Assembly: GCF_014138045.1 (NCBI RefSeq) | Contig: NZ_JACGXA010000001.1 | Coordinates: 3,643,001-3,707,000 of the forward strand | Reading direction: 5' to 3' | DNA from: Nocardioides ginsengisegetis | GTDB lineage: Bacteria > Actinomycetota > Actinomycetes > Propionibacteriales > Nocardioidaceae | DNA: 64,000 nucleotides | Shown: positions 53,671-62,134 of the stretch, piece after piece | How positions within the stretch are numbered: position 1 is the first letter of the stretch | How the letters are laid out: each line of letters starts with the position of its first letter | Position numbers and translations under genes: made by a program | Notes under the pieces: generated by a model | Told to the model about the DNA's origin: nothing | The model's input: only the letters and a program-made list of their open reading frames with translations | Database searches by the model: none

Positions 53671-54195
53671 TCAGTCGGTCGGCGCCATCGGCCCGTAGCC
53701 GCCGCCGTCGTCGTCCCAGACCTGGCTTCCCCGGTCCTCGCGACCGCGTGCGATGCCGAGGAGATCGGCAGCGGCGCGGTGGCCGTGCTCGTTCGCGGAG
53801 CGGGTCATGAGCTCCCGGGCGCGATCGGGCGGGGTGTCGTCCGGCACGACCAGCAGGCGCAGACGCCGCCCCGAGGACATCTTCAGGACCATCAGGTGCG
53901 TGTCGTCACTGGGGAACGAGCCCACCTTGATGGGGCCGCGAGCGGTCGGGACCTTGCGTGGCACGGGGCTCCCCGCGGGGCCGAGGTCCCAGTCCGGCCG
54001 GGAGAACAGGAGCCGGTCGATCCGGCCGCTGAGGATCGGGAAGTGGTCGACCAGGTCGGCGACCTCGACGTGCAGGTCACGCGAGTGCGGCCACCACGCC
54101 CCGTCGATGGGACTCGAGCCGGAGTGGTCCTGGAGTTGGAGGCGCAACGCGGTGTGCGGCGCCGGGACGGTCGGTGACGTCGTCATGACGTCCAC
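53671..54195 (-). CDS. DUF5994-like protein
   Basis: The protein has 174 residues. LRLQLQDHSGSSPIDGAWWPHSRDLHVEVADLV near the start and KVGSFPSDDTHLMVLKMSSGRRLRLLVVP are characteristic of the actinobacterial DUF5994 family of small cytosolic proteins with no known function. The C-terminus is acidic and Gly-rich. Start is ATG at 54195 or the internal ATG (MTTSPTV) three codons later. It is monocistronic, with the tRNA terminator hairpin upstream of it. Confidence 0.75.
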   Translation of the reverse strand: MDVMTTSPTVPAPHTALRLQLQDHSGSSPIDGAWWPHSRDLHVEVADLVDHFPILSGRIDRLLFSRPDWDLGPAGSPVPRKVPTARGPIKVGSFPSDDTHLMVLKMSSGRRLRLLVVPDDTPPDRARELMTRSANEHGHRAAADLLGIARGREDRGSQVWDDDGGGYGPMAPTD

Positions 54196-54285
54196 CCTTC
54201 GTCTGCCCTTGGGAGCTCAGCGAGCTCGCCCTCGACAGGTGGTTGTCCCCAGCCTACGCCGACCCCGGTGATCCCCCTGGACGAC

Positions 54286-54326
54286 GAACCGCCCCTCTCC
54301 TGCTGCGCGCAGGTGAGGGGCGGTTC
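54286..54326. terminator. Terminator-like hairpin after tRNA-Thr
   Basis: GAACCGCCCCTC at 54286-54297 and GAGGGGCGGTTC at 54315-54326 are perfect 12-bp arms. Inside them, after a TC/GT mismatch, CTGC and GCAG pair too. The stem lies 9 bp beyond the tRNA 3' end. There is no clear T-run, but the stability suits an actinobacterial terminator and it could stop reading from either side. Confidence 0.75.
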
Positions 54327-54334
54327 CGTGTCCG

Positions 54335-54407
54335 AGCCGCCTGTCAGAATCGAACTGACGACCTTCTCATTACGAGTGAGATGCTCTACCGACTGAGCTA
54401 AGGCGGC
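54335..54407 (-). tRNA. tRNA-Thr (anticodon CGT)
   Basis: On the minus strand the acceptor GCCGCCT pairs with AGGCGGC. The D arm GCTC/GAGC, anticodon stem TCTCA/TGAGA with loop CTCGTAA, and T arm GTCAG/CTGAC with TTCGATT all fold. Anticodon CGT reads ACG. The 3' CCA is not encoded. Confidence 0.97.
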
Positions 54408-54455
54408 GCGCTGCCCGGGACGATCCGTGGACCATGGGTCCGGGCAACCCGGGGA

Positions 54456-54485
54456 AGTATAGGTGCGTCTCCATCCGGTTGTGAA
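54456..54485 (-). promoter_or_regulatory. Promoter of tRNA-Thr
   Basis: On the minus strand TTCACA (54480-54485) and TATACT (54456-54461) are separated by 18 nt and lie about 49 nt before the tRNA. Both hexamers are close to the housekeeping sigma consensus and stand out in this GC-rich sequence. Confidence 0.6.
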
Positions 54486-54551
54486 ACCGGCGCACGTCCC
54501 CGGTGGATCGGCACTGCTGGACGCGTGCCGAACGACTGGTTCAGAGGAGGC

Positions 54552-54734
54552 TCACGCCGCCAGCGTGACCTCACGGGCCTGCGCGGCGGCGCGACCGGTG
54601 GTCATCGTCTGGTCCGCACCGCACCAGCAGGTGAAGGCGACGACGATGCCGTGGTCGGTGTTGGTCATGGAGGTGACCTGGCTCGGGAAGATCAGCTCGC
54701 GCTTGTCGCAGGACGTGCAGTGGTGGTCGAACAT
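54552..54734 (-). CDS. Small Cys-rich, zinc-ribbon-like protein
   Basis: The protein has 60 residues. Two Cys pairs, CTSC near the start and CWC about 30 residues later with nearby His residues (MFDHHC), suggest a small zinc-binding ribbon. ATG at 54734 is 6 nt after GGGAGG, which decides this start over a 14-residue longer frame. It is divergent from the LysR gene. Function is unknown; similar small proteins are widespread in actinobacteria. Confidence 0.7.
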   Translation of the reverse strand: MFDHHCTSCDKRELIFPSQVTSMTNTDHGIVVAFTCWCGADQTMTTGRAAAQAREVTLAA

Positions 54735-54839
54735 GAGGACCTCCCTCTCGAGGACGGCAGACGGGTGCACCCACAATGATCCGACCTTTCAAGTCATAGG
54801 GGTAGCCTCTCTTTCCGATAGAACCCGAAGGAGATTCCT

Positions 54840-55763
54840 ATGCTTTCGCTGCACCAGCTCCGCTGCTTCCTGGCGACCTACGAGCAGGGCTCCCTCACCG
54901 CCGCCGCCGAGGAGCTCGGCTATGCCCAGCCCTCGGTCTCCGAGCAGATCCGCACGCTCGAGAAGTCGCTCGGCGCGCCCCTCTTCCACCGCGTCGGCCG
55001 CGGCGTCGTCCCGACCGCGGTCGGCGAATCCCTGCGCCCGCACGCCGAGGCCACCATCGCCGCGGCCGAGGAGGCTCGCCGCGCGGCCGAGAGCGTGGTC
55101 TCGCTGGAGACCGGGACGATCCGCTTCGGGATGTTCGGCACCGCCCGCCTGTACGCCGGAGCCGGACTCGTGGCCGACGTGCTGGCCCGCCACCCCGGCG
55201 TCCGCGTCGAGCTGATCGGCCAGAACTCCACCGACGTGCAGGAGGACCTGCGCCGCGGCCGGATCGAGGCCGCGATGATCGCCGTACCGACCGTGAGCGA
55301 GGGCATGCAGGTCACCCCCGTGGCCCGCGACGAGCTCGTCTACATCAGCGCGGACCCCGAGAAGCTGACCTCGCCGGTCACCGCCCACCGGCTCTCGCAG
55401 GCCTCCCTGGTGATGCCCGAGACGACGTGGCGCGCGGACGACTCGACCCGCATCGTGCTGCGCCAGATGCTGCACGAGACCGGCCGCAACCCGCAGACCC
55501 GGATCGAGGTCGAGGACGTCGAGACCGCCGTCGAGCTGGTCGGCATGGGGCTGGCCGACTCGGTCATCCCGCGCGGCGCCGCCGAGCAACTGCTCCCCCG
55601 GCTCGCCCCGGCGGCAGGCTGGGTCTCGCTGCGTCCCCGGCAGTTCGACACGCTCGCGATCGTGCACCGCCAGGGCGCGACCCTGTCCCCCGCCGCCCGG
55701 CTGATGATCGAGCTCGCCACCACCCGGATCCAGGCCATCGCCGAGCCGATCCACCCGCGCTGA
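54840..55763 (+). CDS. LysR-family transcriptional regulator
   Basis: The protein has 307 residues. The N-terminal helix-turn-helix (about 3-62; LHQLRCFLATYEQGSLTAAAEELGYAQPSVSEQIRTLE) is textbook LysR. The C-terminal effector domain (about 90-295) begins TIRFGMFGTARLYAGAGLV. ATG follows AAGGAG. It is divergent from the small zinc-ribbon gene across about 105 bp, but the regulated genes are not obvious. The following secreted hydrolase gene is convergent. Confidence 0.93.
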   Translation: MLSLHQLRCFLATYEQGSLTAAAEELGYAQPSVSEQIRTLEKSLGAPLFHRVGRGVVPTAVGESLRPHAEATIAAAEEARRAAESVVSLETGTIRFGMFGTARLYAGAGLVADVLARHPGVRVELIGQNSTDVQEDLRRGRIEAAMIAVPTVSEGMQVTPVARDELVYISADPEKLTSPVTAHRLSQASLVMPETTWRADDSTRIVLRQMLHETGRNPQTRIEVEDVETAVELVGMGLADSVIPRGAAEQLLPRLAPAAGWVSLRPRQFDTLAIVHRQGATLSPAARLMIELATTRIQAIAEPIHPR

Positions 55764-55778
55764 CGATGCCGGGGCGGA

Positions 55779-57350
55779 TCAGCAGGACAGCCCGTCCTGC
55801 GGCACCGTGCCGTCGATGAGGTAGGACTCGACGGCCTCGTCGACGCAGTCGTTGCCGGAGTTGTAGCCGGTGTGCCCGTCGCCGTCGCGGCGGATCAGCA
55901 CCCCGGACTCCAGCTGCGCGGCGAGGTGGACCGCCCACTGCATGGGGGTGGCCGGGTCGCGGGTCGTGCCGATCACCACGATCGGTGCGGCCCCCGCCGC
56001 CCGGACCGTGCGCGGCTTCTCCGTCGTGCGTGCCTTCACCCCACCGCAGTTGGTCAGGCTCCACGCGAAGACGTCGCCGAAGGTCGGCGAGGCCTTCTCG
56101 AAGGCCGGCAGGTTGGCCGCGACCTGCGACTCCGGGATCGCGTAGGGCTCGTCGAGGCAGCTGATGGCATAGAGCGCCTCCATCGAGTTGTCGTCGTAGC
56201 CCCCCGACTGGTTGCGCGAGGTGTAGAGGTCCGAGAGCAGCAGCAGCGTGCTGCCGTCGCCGGAGAAGCCCGAGCGCAGCGCCTGGCTGAGGATGTACCA
56301 GTAGTCGCGGTTGTAGAGCGGCGCGACGATCCCGAGGAAGGCGTTGCCGACGGCGAGCTCGCGGTCGGTGCTGGTCTGCAGCGGCTGCTGGTCGACCTGG
56401 TCGAGGAACGCCTTGATCCTCGCCAGCCCCTCGTCGACCGTGCTGCCGAGGAAGCAGCCGTCGGTGGAGTCGACGCAGTTCTGGACGTAGGCCTCGAGCG
56501 CGGTCTGGAAGCCGGCCGCCTGCTCGAGGGCCAGCTCGCGCGGACCGATCGACAGGTCGACGGCGCCGTCGAGGACGAGCCGCCCGACCTTCTGCGGGAA
56601 GAGGTCGGCGTACGTCGCTCCCAGCTTGGTGCCGTAGGACGCGCCGAGGTAGGTCAGCCGCGACTCGCCGAGGGCCGCGCGCAGCACGTCCATGTCGCGC
56701 GCCGCCTCGATCGTCGAGACGTGCGAGGCGAGCTTGCCGGAGCGGGCGACGCAGCCGGCGCCCTGCTCGTCGACGTAGCGCATGTAGGCGCGCTTCTCCG
56801 CCGCCGTGTCCGGGTCGGGGTCGGAGGCGATGTAGGTGTCCAGCTGCGCGTCGCTGAGGCAGTCGACCGGGTCGGAGTCGCCGGTGCCGCGCGGGTCGAA
56901 GCCGACGATGTCGAAGTGGTCGAGCAGCGGCTGGCGGAAGACGTCCTTGGCCGAGGCGGCGTAGGACGTGCCGGGGGCACCCGGCCCTCCCGGGTTGACC
57001 ACGAGCGAGCCGACGCGGGCGCCGGGGTCGGCGGCGGGGACCTTGAGGAGGGACAGCTGGATGACGGTGCCGCCGGGGCGGGCGTAGTCGAGCGGGACGG
57101 TCAGCGTCGCGCACTCGAAGCTGTCACGGCACGGCGACCAGTCGAGCTTCTGGTGGTAGTAGGCGGCGAGGTCGGCGGCGGGCGGCTGGGTGGCGTCGGG
57201 CTGCGGCGTCGTGGTGGGTGCGGGCCCGGAGCTGGTCGACGAGGAGGACGGGTCGGACCGGAACGCGACGAGGGCGGCGATGGCGCCGCCGGTGACCAGG
57301 AGCCCGACCACGACCAGGATCGCGACGACCTTGACGGCCGTCGACCTCAC
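55779..57350 (-). CDS. Membrane-anchored alpha/beta hydrolase, tripeptidyl-aminopeptidase type
   Basis: The protein has 523 residues from GTG at 57350. A TM/signal anchor (about 6-29) and a Ser/Thr/Pro linker precede an alpha/beta hydrolase with oxyanion-type VVNPGGPGAPGTS, nucleophile LGASYGTKLGATYA (GxSYG), acid GTTRDPATPMQ, and His in DGHTGYNSG. A TAP-like C-terminal domain includes paired Cys (SCLDEP, NCGGVK, NDCVDE, GLSC) likely to form disulfides outside the cell. It probably removes N-terminal peptides. It is coupled to holB by a GTGA overlap. Confidence 0.9.
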   Translation of the reverse strand: MRSTAVKVVAILVVVGLLVTGGAIAALVAFRSDPSSSSTSSGPAPTTTPQPDATQPPAADLAAYYHQKLDWSPCRDSFECATLTVPLDYARPGGTVIQLSLLKVPAADPGARVGSLVVNPGGPGAPGTSYAASAKDVFRQPLLDHFDIVGFDPRGTGDSDPVDCLSDAQLDTYIASDPDPDTAAEKRAYMRYVDEQGAGCVARSGKLASHVSTIEAARDMDVLRAALGESRLTYLGASYGTKLGATYADLFPQKVGRLVLDGAVDLSIGPRELALEQAAGFQTALEAYVQNCVDSTDGCFLGSTVDEGLARIKAFLDQVDQQPLQTSTDRELAVGNAFLGIVAPLYNRDYWYILSQALRSGFSGDGSTLLLLSDLYTSRNQSGGYDDNSMEALYAISCLDEPYAIPESQVAANLPAFEKASPTFGDVFAWSLTNCGGVKARTTEKPRTVRAAGAAPIVVIGTTRDPATPMQWAVHLAAQLESGVLIRRDGDGHTGYNSGNDCVDEAVESYLIDGTVPQDGLSC

Positions 57351-58495
57351 CGCGCACTCCCGTCGGGCGCCTTGAGCGCCACCATCATCGACTCGAGCGC
57401 GAGGGCCACGGGGACATTGAACTCCAGCATCTGCTCCCGTGCCTCGAAGATCCACGAGATCCTCCGCAGGTTGAGCTCGGGCGTGGCGGTGCGGGCCAGC
57501 TGCGCGACGTCGCCGCGGATCTCCTCGTTGACCAGGGCCCCGGGTGCCCCGGTCGCCACGGCGATCGCGTCGCGGTAGACCGACACGAGGTCCATGAGGC
57601 TCCGGTCGACGACGTCGAGGTGGCGGCGCTTGGCGCGGGTCTTCTGGCCGCGCTCGAGGGCGGCGAGGGCCGGGGAGTACTCCCGGGGGCGACGGCCGCG
57701 CTCGACCACGCCGTAGGCGGAGTCGAGGTCGACCTTCTCCCGCGCGTCGAGGTCGCTGGTGATCGCGTCGGCCTCCTCCTTCGTCACGTCGGCGAGGTTG
57801 GCCGCGGCGGTCATGCAGGCGCCCAGCGTGGTGAGCCGCGCCGGGATCCCGACGACCTCACGGCGGCGGTTGCGGGTCGCCTCGTCCCGGGCGAGCGCCC
57901 GGGCGCGGCCGATGTGTCCCTGGCTGGCGCGGGCGGCGTACGACGCCAGCGCCTCGCCGACGCCGTCGGTGCGGCGCAGGAAGGCTGCGACGTCCTCGGC
58001 GGTCGGCGTGGTGAGCGTGACCAGTCGGCAGCGCGAGCGGATCGTGGGCAGGACGTCCTCGACGGTGGGCGCGCAGAGCATCCAGACGGTGCGGTCGGTG
58101 GGCTCCTCGATGGCCTTGAGCAGGGCGTTGCAGGCCTGGTCGGTGAGCCGGTCGGCGTCCTCGACGATGAGGACCTGCCAGCGGCGCCCGACCGGGGCGA
58201 GCGCGGCGCGGCGGACCAGGTCGCGGACCTCGTCGACGCCGATCGAGAGCTTCTCGGTGCGGATCACCGACACGTCGGCGTGCGACCCGGAGAGCACCGT
58301 GTGGCACGCGTGGCAGGTGCCGCAGCCGGCCTGCTCGCACTCCAGGGCTGCTGCGAAGGCGATCGCGGCGTTGGACCGGCCCGACCCGGGCGGGCCGGTG
58401 AACAGCCACGAGTGGGTCATCCCGTGCCCCTCGGCGGCGGTGCGCAGCGCCTCGGCGGCGCGGTGCTGGCCGACCAGGCCGTCCCAGACGGTCAT
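57347..58495 (-). CDS. holB: DNA polymerase III subunit delta'
   Basis: This 382-residue clamp-loader subunit has GPPGSGRSNAA, a Walker-A-like loop with Arg in place of the catalytic Lys, consistent with the non-hydrolysing delta' role. The zinc ribbon CEQAGCGTCHAC, IVEDADRL and TIRSRCRLVTL (sensor/Arg-finger region) follow. It lacks the long C-terminus of DnaX. Start ATG at 58495 overlaps the tmk stop. The operon tmk-holB-hydrolase is a common actinobacterial order. Confidence 0.93.
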   Translation of the reverse strand: MTVWDGLVGQHRAAEALRTAAEGHGMTHSWLFTGPPGSGRSNAAIAFAAALECEQAGCGTCHACHTVLSGSHADVSVIRTEKLSIGVDEVRDLVRRAALAPVGRRWQVLIVEDADRLTDQACNALLKAIEEPTDRTVWMLCAPTVEDVLPTIRSRCRLVTLTTPTAEDVAAFLRRTDGVGEALASYAARASQGHIGRARALARDEATRNRRREVVGIPARLTTLGACMTAAANLADVTKEEADAITSDLDAREKVDLDSAYGVVERGRRPREYSPALAALERGQKTRAKRRHLDVVDRSLMDLVSVYRDAIAVATGAPGALVNEEIRGDVAQLARTATPELNLRRISWIFEAREQMLEFNVPVALALESMMVALKAPDGSAR

Positions 58496-59145
58496 CGCCG
58501 GCTCGCCTGTCCCAGCAGCGGGCGGACCCGGTCGAGGACCGCGGCCGCGATGTCGTCGACGGCGGCGCGCGCGTCGAGGACGAGGTAGTGGTCGGGGTCG
58601 GCTGCGGCCATGGCCAAGAACGCCTCGCGCACCCGCACATGGAACTCCAGCGACTCTCCCTCGATCCGGTCGCGCTCCTCGAAGCGCGCCAACCCCTGCT
58701 CGGGCTGCAGGTCGAGCACGACCGTCAGGTGCGGCCGCAGGTCGCGGGTGGCCCACCGGGCCACGGACTCGACCTCGCTGACGGGCAGGGTGCGCCCGGC
58801 GCCCTGGTAGGCGAGCGTGGAGTCGACGTAGCGGTCGGTGACCACGACCGCGCCACGGTCGAGCGCCGGCTGGACGACGGTGTCGACGTGCTCGGCCTTG
58901 TCCGCGGCGTACAGCAGGACCTCGGTGCGGTCGGACAGCGCGCCGGTCTCGGGGCTCAGGACGATCCGGCGCATCTCCTTGCCGACCGGCGTGTCCCCGG
59001 GCTCGAACGTCAGCACGACGTCGAAGCCCTCGGCCTCCAGCGACTCGCGGAGCCGCCGGGACTGGGTGGACTTGCCGGATCCCTCGCCGCCCTCGAAGCA
59101 CACGAAGACGCCGGTGGAGGCGTAGCTGCCCGGGTAGTCCGTCAC
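58492..59145 (-). CDS. tmk: Thymidylate kinase
   Basis: This 217-residue enzyme phosphorylates dTMP to dTDP. The P-loop is CFEGGEGSGKSTQ, the DRY-type catalytic region VVTDRYVDSTLAYQG, and RDRIEGESLEFHVRVREAF covers the lid. GTG at 59145 has TAGGCT 7 nt upstream and no ribosome site, so a leaderless mRNA is likely; 8 residues more could be read from 59169. It is followed by holB with a 4-bp overlap. Confidence 0.93.
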   Translation of the reverse strand: MTDYPGSYASTGVFVCFEGGEGSGKSTQSRRLRESLEAEGFDVVLTFEPGDTPVGKEMRRIVLSPETGALSDRTEVLLYAADKAEHVDTVVQPALDRGAVVVTDRYVDSTLAYQGAGRTLPVSEVESVARWATRDLRPHLTVVLDLQPEQGLARFEERDRIEGESLEFHVRVREAFLAMAAADPDHYLVLDARAAVDDIAAAVLDRVRPLLGQASRR

Positions 59146-59220
59146 GCCGCACAGCCTAGAGGCGGGCACCCACAGCCCGTCCCTCGCCGGGGTGTGGCGG
59201 GGTCCGGGGTTGCGCGCGAT

Positions 59221-59285
59221 CGTTCAATTGCTGGGAAAGGCACCGTCTCCGGGCGAGAACAGGTCACTTTCCCAGCAATTGAACG
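59221..59285. repeat. 19-bp perfect inverted repeat between topA and tmk
   Basis: CGTTCAATTGCTGGGAAAG (59221-59239) is exactly repeated in reverse complement at 59267-59285, around 27 nt. The arms are much richer in A+T than the surrounding DNA. It lies after the topA stop and before the tmk promoter. It could be a terminator without T-run, a structured RNA or a protein-binding site. Confidence 0.7.
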
Positions 59286-59321
59286 GTTACGGCCGCAACC
59301 AGCCCGCCGAGCGGGCCGAGG

Positions 59322-62039
59322 TCAGGACTTCTTCACGGCGGTCTTCTTGGCGGCGGTCTTCTTGGCCGCCGACTTCTTGGTGGCCGTCTTCTTGGCCGCC
59401 GACTTCTTGGCGGGTGCCTTCTTCGCGCCCTTCTTGGCCGTCTTCTTGGCCGGACCCTTCGCGCGCCGCTCGGCGAGCAGCTCGGCCGCCCGCTCGATGG
59501 TGATCTCCTCGACGGAGTCGTCCTTGCGGAGCGTGGCGTTGTACTCGCCGTCGGTGACGTACTCGCCGAAGCGGCCCGCCTTCACCACGACCGGCTGCCC
59601 GGAGACCGGGTCGTTGCCGAGCTCCTTGAGCGGCGGGGCGGCCGCGGCCCGGCCACGCTGCTTGGGCTGGGCGTAGATCCGCAGCGCCTCGTCCAGGGTG
59701 ATGGTGAGCAGCTGGTCCTCGGAGGTCAGCGACCGGGAGTCGGTGCCCTTCTTCAGGTAGGGCCCGTAGCGGCCGTTCTGGGCGGTGATCTCCTCGCCGT
59801 CCTCGCCGACGCCGACCACGCGCGGCAGCGACAGCAGCTTGACGGCGTCCTCGAGCGAGACCGTGTCCAGCGACATCGACTTGAACAGCGAGCCGGTGCG
59901 CGGCTTGGCGTTCTTGGGGGCGTCCTCGGGCAGGATCTCGGTGACGTAGGGGCCGAAGCGGCCGTTCTTCGCCACGACCTCCAGACCGCTCTCGGGGTGG
60001 ACGCCGAGCTCGATCTCCTCGCCGGCGGGGTTCTCGAAGAGCTCCTTGGCCTTGGCCATGGTGAGCTCGTCCGGCGGGAGGTCGTCGGGCACGTTGGCCC
60101 GCTTGCCGATCGGGTTGCCCTCGTCGTCGGGACCCTCGAGGTAGGGGCCGTAGCGACCCACCCGCAGGTTGATGCCGGCCTCGGGGTCGCCGATCGGGAA
60201 GGTCGCCAGCTCGCGGGCGTCGATGTCGCCGAGCTCGGTGACCAGCGCGTGCAGGCCCTTGAGCCGCTCGGAGCCGTAGTAGAACTCGCCGAGCTCGGTG
60301 TTGCGGTCCTTGCGGCCCGCCGCGATCTCGTCGAGCACGTCCTCCATCTCGGCGGTGAACTCGTAGGAGACCTGGCGCGTGAAGTGCTCCTCCAGCAGCC
60401 GGATCACCGAGAACGCCAGCCAGGCCGGCACCAGCGCCGTGCCCTTCTTGTAGACGTAGCCGCGGTTGAGGATGGTGCCGATGATCGAGGCGTACGTCGA
60501 CGGGCGGCCGATCTCGCGCTCCTCGAGCTCCTTGATCAGCGTGGCCTCGGTGTATCGGGCGGGCGGCTTGGTCTCGTGGCCGGAGGCGCTGACGGAGGCG
60601 GCCGTGACGGCGTCGCCCTCGACCAGCGCGGGCAGCCGGGTCTCGGCGTCGTCCTTCTGGGCGTCCTCGTCGGTGCCCTCGACGTACGCCTTGAGGAAGC
60701 CGTGGAAGGTGATCACACGACCGGACGCGGAGAACACGACGTCCTCGCCCGTGGCAGCCCCGCCGCCGAGGCGGATCGTGACCGACTGGCCGACGGCGTC
60801 CTTCATCTGCGAGGCCACCGTGCGCATCCAGATCAGCTCGTAGAGCCGGAACTGGTCACCGGTGAGCCCGGTCTGCGCGGGCGTGCGGAACGACTCGCCG
60901 GCGGGCCGGATCGCCTCGTGCGCCTCCTGGGCGTTCTTGACCTTGGAGGCGTAGGTCCGCGGGCTGTCCGGGAGGTACTCCGCGCCGTAGAGCTCGCGCA
61001 CCTGCGACCGCGCCGCACCGACGGCGGAGTCCGACAACGTCGTGGAGTCGGTACGCATGTAGGTGATGAAGCCGTTCTCGTACAGCCGCTGCGCCACCGA
61101 CATCGTCGAGGAGGCGCTGAAGCCCAGCTTGCGCGAGGCCTCCTGCTGCAGCGTGGTCGTGCGGAACGGCGCGTACGGCGATCGCCGGTAGGGCTTGGAC
61201 TCCACCGAGCGGACGTCGTACGTCGCGTCCTCGAGCGCGGCCGCCAGGGCTTCCGCCCGGGCCCGGTCGAGGTGGACGACCTTGCCGTCGGCCGAGTCCT
61301 TGAGGAGCCCGTCCTGGCCGAAGTCGGAGCCGCGGGCGACGCGGGAGCCGTCGACGGAGTGCAGCTTGGCGGGGAACATCCGCTGCTCGTGCTTGCTGCC
61401 GGCGTCGAAGGTGCCCTCGAGGTCCCAGTAGGAGGCCATCCGGAACTTCATCCGGTCGCGTTCCTTGTCGACGACCAGCCGGGTCGCGACGGACTGCACG
61501 CGGCCCGCGGACAGGCCGGACATGACCTTCTTCCACAGCACCGGGGAGACCTCGTAGCCGTAGAGGCGGTCCAGGATGCGGCGCGCCTCCTGGGCCTCGA
61601 CGAGGTCCATGTCGAGCTCGCGGGGGTTGTCGGCGGCGGCGAGGATCGCGGCCTTGGTGATCTCGTGGAAGACCATCCGCTTCACGGGGATGTTCTTCGG
61701 CTTCAGCTCGTCGAGGAGGTGCCAGGCGATCGCCTCCCCCTCGCGGTCCTCATCGGTGGCGAGGAAGAGCTCGTCGGCGTCCTTGAGCAGCGACTTGAGC
61801 TTGGCGATGTGCGACTTCTTGTCGCGCGGCACGACGTAGTAGGGCTCGAAGCCGTTCTCGACGTCGACCGCGAGGCGGCCCCACGGCTTGTCCTTGATCT
61901 TCGCCGGCGTGTCCGCGGCGTTGTTCGGGAGGTCGCGGATGTGGCCGATGGAGGACTCGACGACATAGCCCTGGCCGAGGTACCCGCCGATGGTGCGGGC
62001 CTTCGCCGGGGACTCGACGATCACCAACTTGTGTGCCAC
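59322..62039 (-). CDS. topA: DNA topoisomerase I
   Basis: This 905-residue type IA topoisomerase relaxes negative supercoils. It has TOPRIM (about 3-120; IVESPAKARTIGGYLG, ATDEDREGEAIAWHLL), the active-site Tyr in GFITYMRTDSTTLS, and actinobacterial C-terminal repeats (GRYGPYL, GRFGPYV, GRFGEYV types) instead of Cys4 zinc fingers. A tail of about 45 residues of AKK repeats is typical of actinobacteria and aids processivity. It starts at GTG behind AGGAAACAGCC. It is monocistronic, and the inverted repeat at 59221 follows it. Confidence 0.97.
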   Translation of the reverse strand: MAHKLVIVESPAKARTIGGYLGQGYVVESSIGHIRDLPNNAADTPAKIKDKPWGRLAVDVENGFEPYYVVPRDKKSHIAKLKSLLKDADELFLATDEDREGEAIAWHLLDELKPKNIPVKRMVFHEITKAAILAAADNPRELDMDLVEAQEARRILDRLYGYEVSPVLWKKVMSGLSAGRVQSVATRLVVDKERDRMKFRMASYWDLEGTFDAGSKHEQRMFPAKLHSVDGSRVARGSDFGQDGLLKDSADGKVVHLDRARAEALAAALEDATYDVRSVESKPYRRSPYAPFRTTTLQQEASRKLGFSASSTMSVAQRLYENGFITYMRTDSTTLSDSAVGAARSQVRELYGAEYLPDSPRTYASKVKNAQEAHEAIRPAGESFRTPAQTGLTGDQFRLYELIWMRTVASQMKDAVGQSVTIRLGGGAATGEDVVFSASGRVITFHGFLKAYVEGTDEDAQKDDAETRLPALVEGDAVTAASVSASGHETKPPARYTEATLIKELEEREIGRPSTYASIIGTILNRGYVYKKGTALVPAWLAFSVIRLLEEHFTRQVSYEFTAEMEDVLDEIAAGRKDRNTELGEFYYGSERLKGLHALVTELGDIDARELATFPIGDPEAGINLRVGRYGPYLEGPDDEGNPIGKRANVPDDLPPDELTMAKAKELFENPAGEEIELGVHPESGLEVVAKNGRFGPYVTEILPEDAPKNAKPRTGSLFKSMSLDTVSLEDAVKLLSLPRVVGVGEDGEEITAQNGRYGPYLKKGTDSRSLTSEDQLLTITLDEALRIYAQPKQRGRAAAAPPLKELGNDPVSGQPVVVKAGRFGEYVTDGEYNATLRKDDSVEEITIERAAELLAERRAKGPAKKTAKKGAKKAPAKKSAAKKTATKKSAAKKTAAKKTAVKKS

Positions 62040-62134
62040 TGGCTGCTGTTTCCTGCCTTCAGATGCGGTTCAGATCCGTTGCCGCGCCCCGCGATGGGGC
62101 TCACGGCCGAACACGGTAGCGCGTCGGTCCACCC

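Noticed and set aside
59326..59460. Tandem DNA repeats at the topA 3' end as a possible repeat array
   Set aside because: They are the codons of the Lys/Ala-rich tail of topoisomerase I, normal in actinobacteria.
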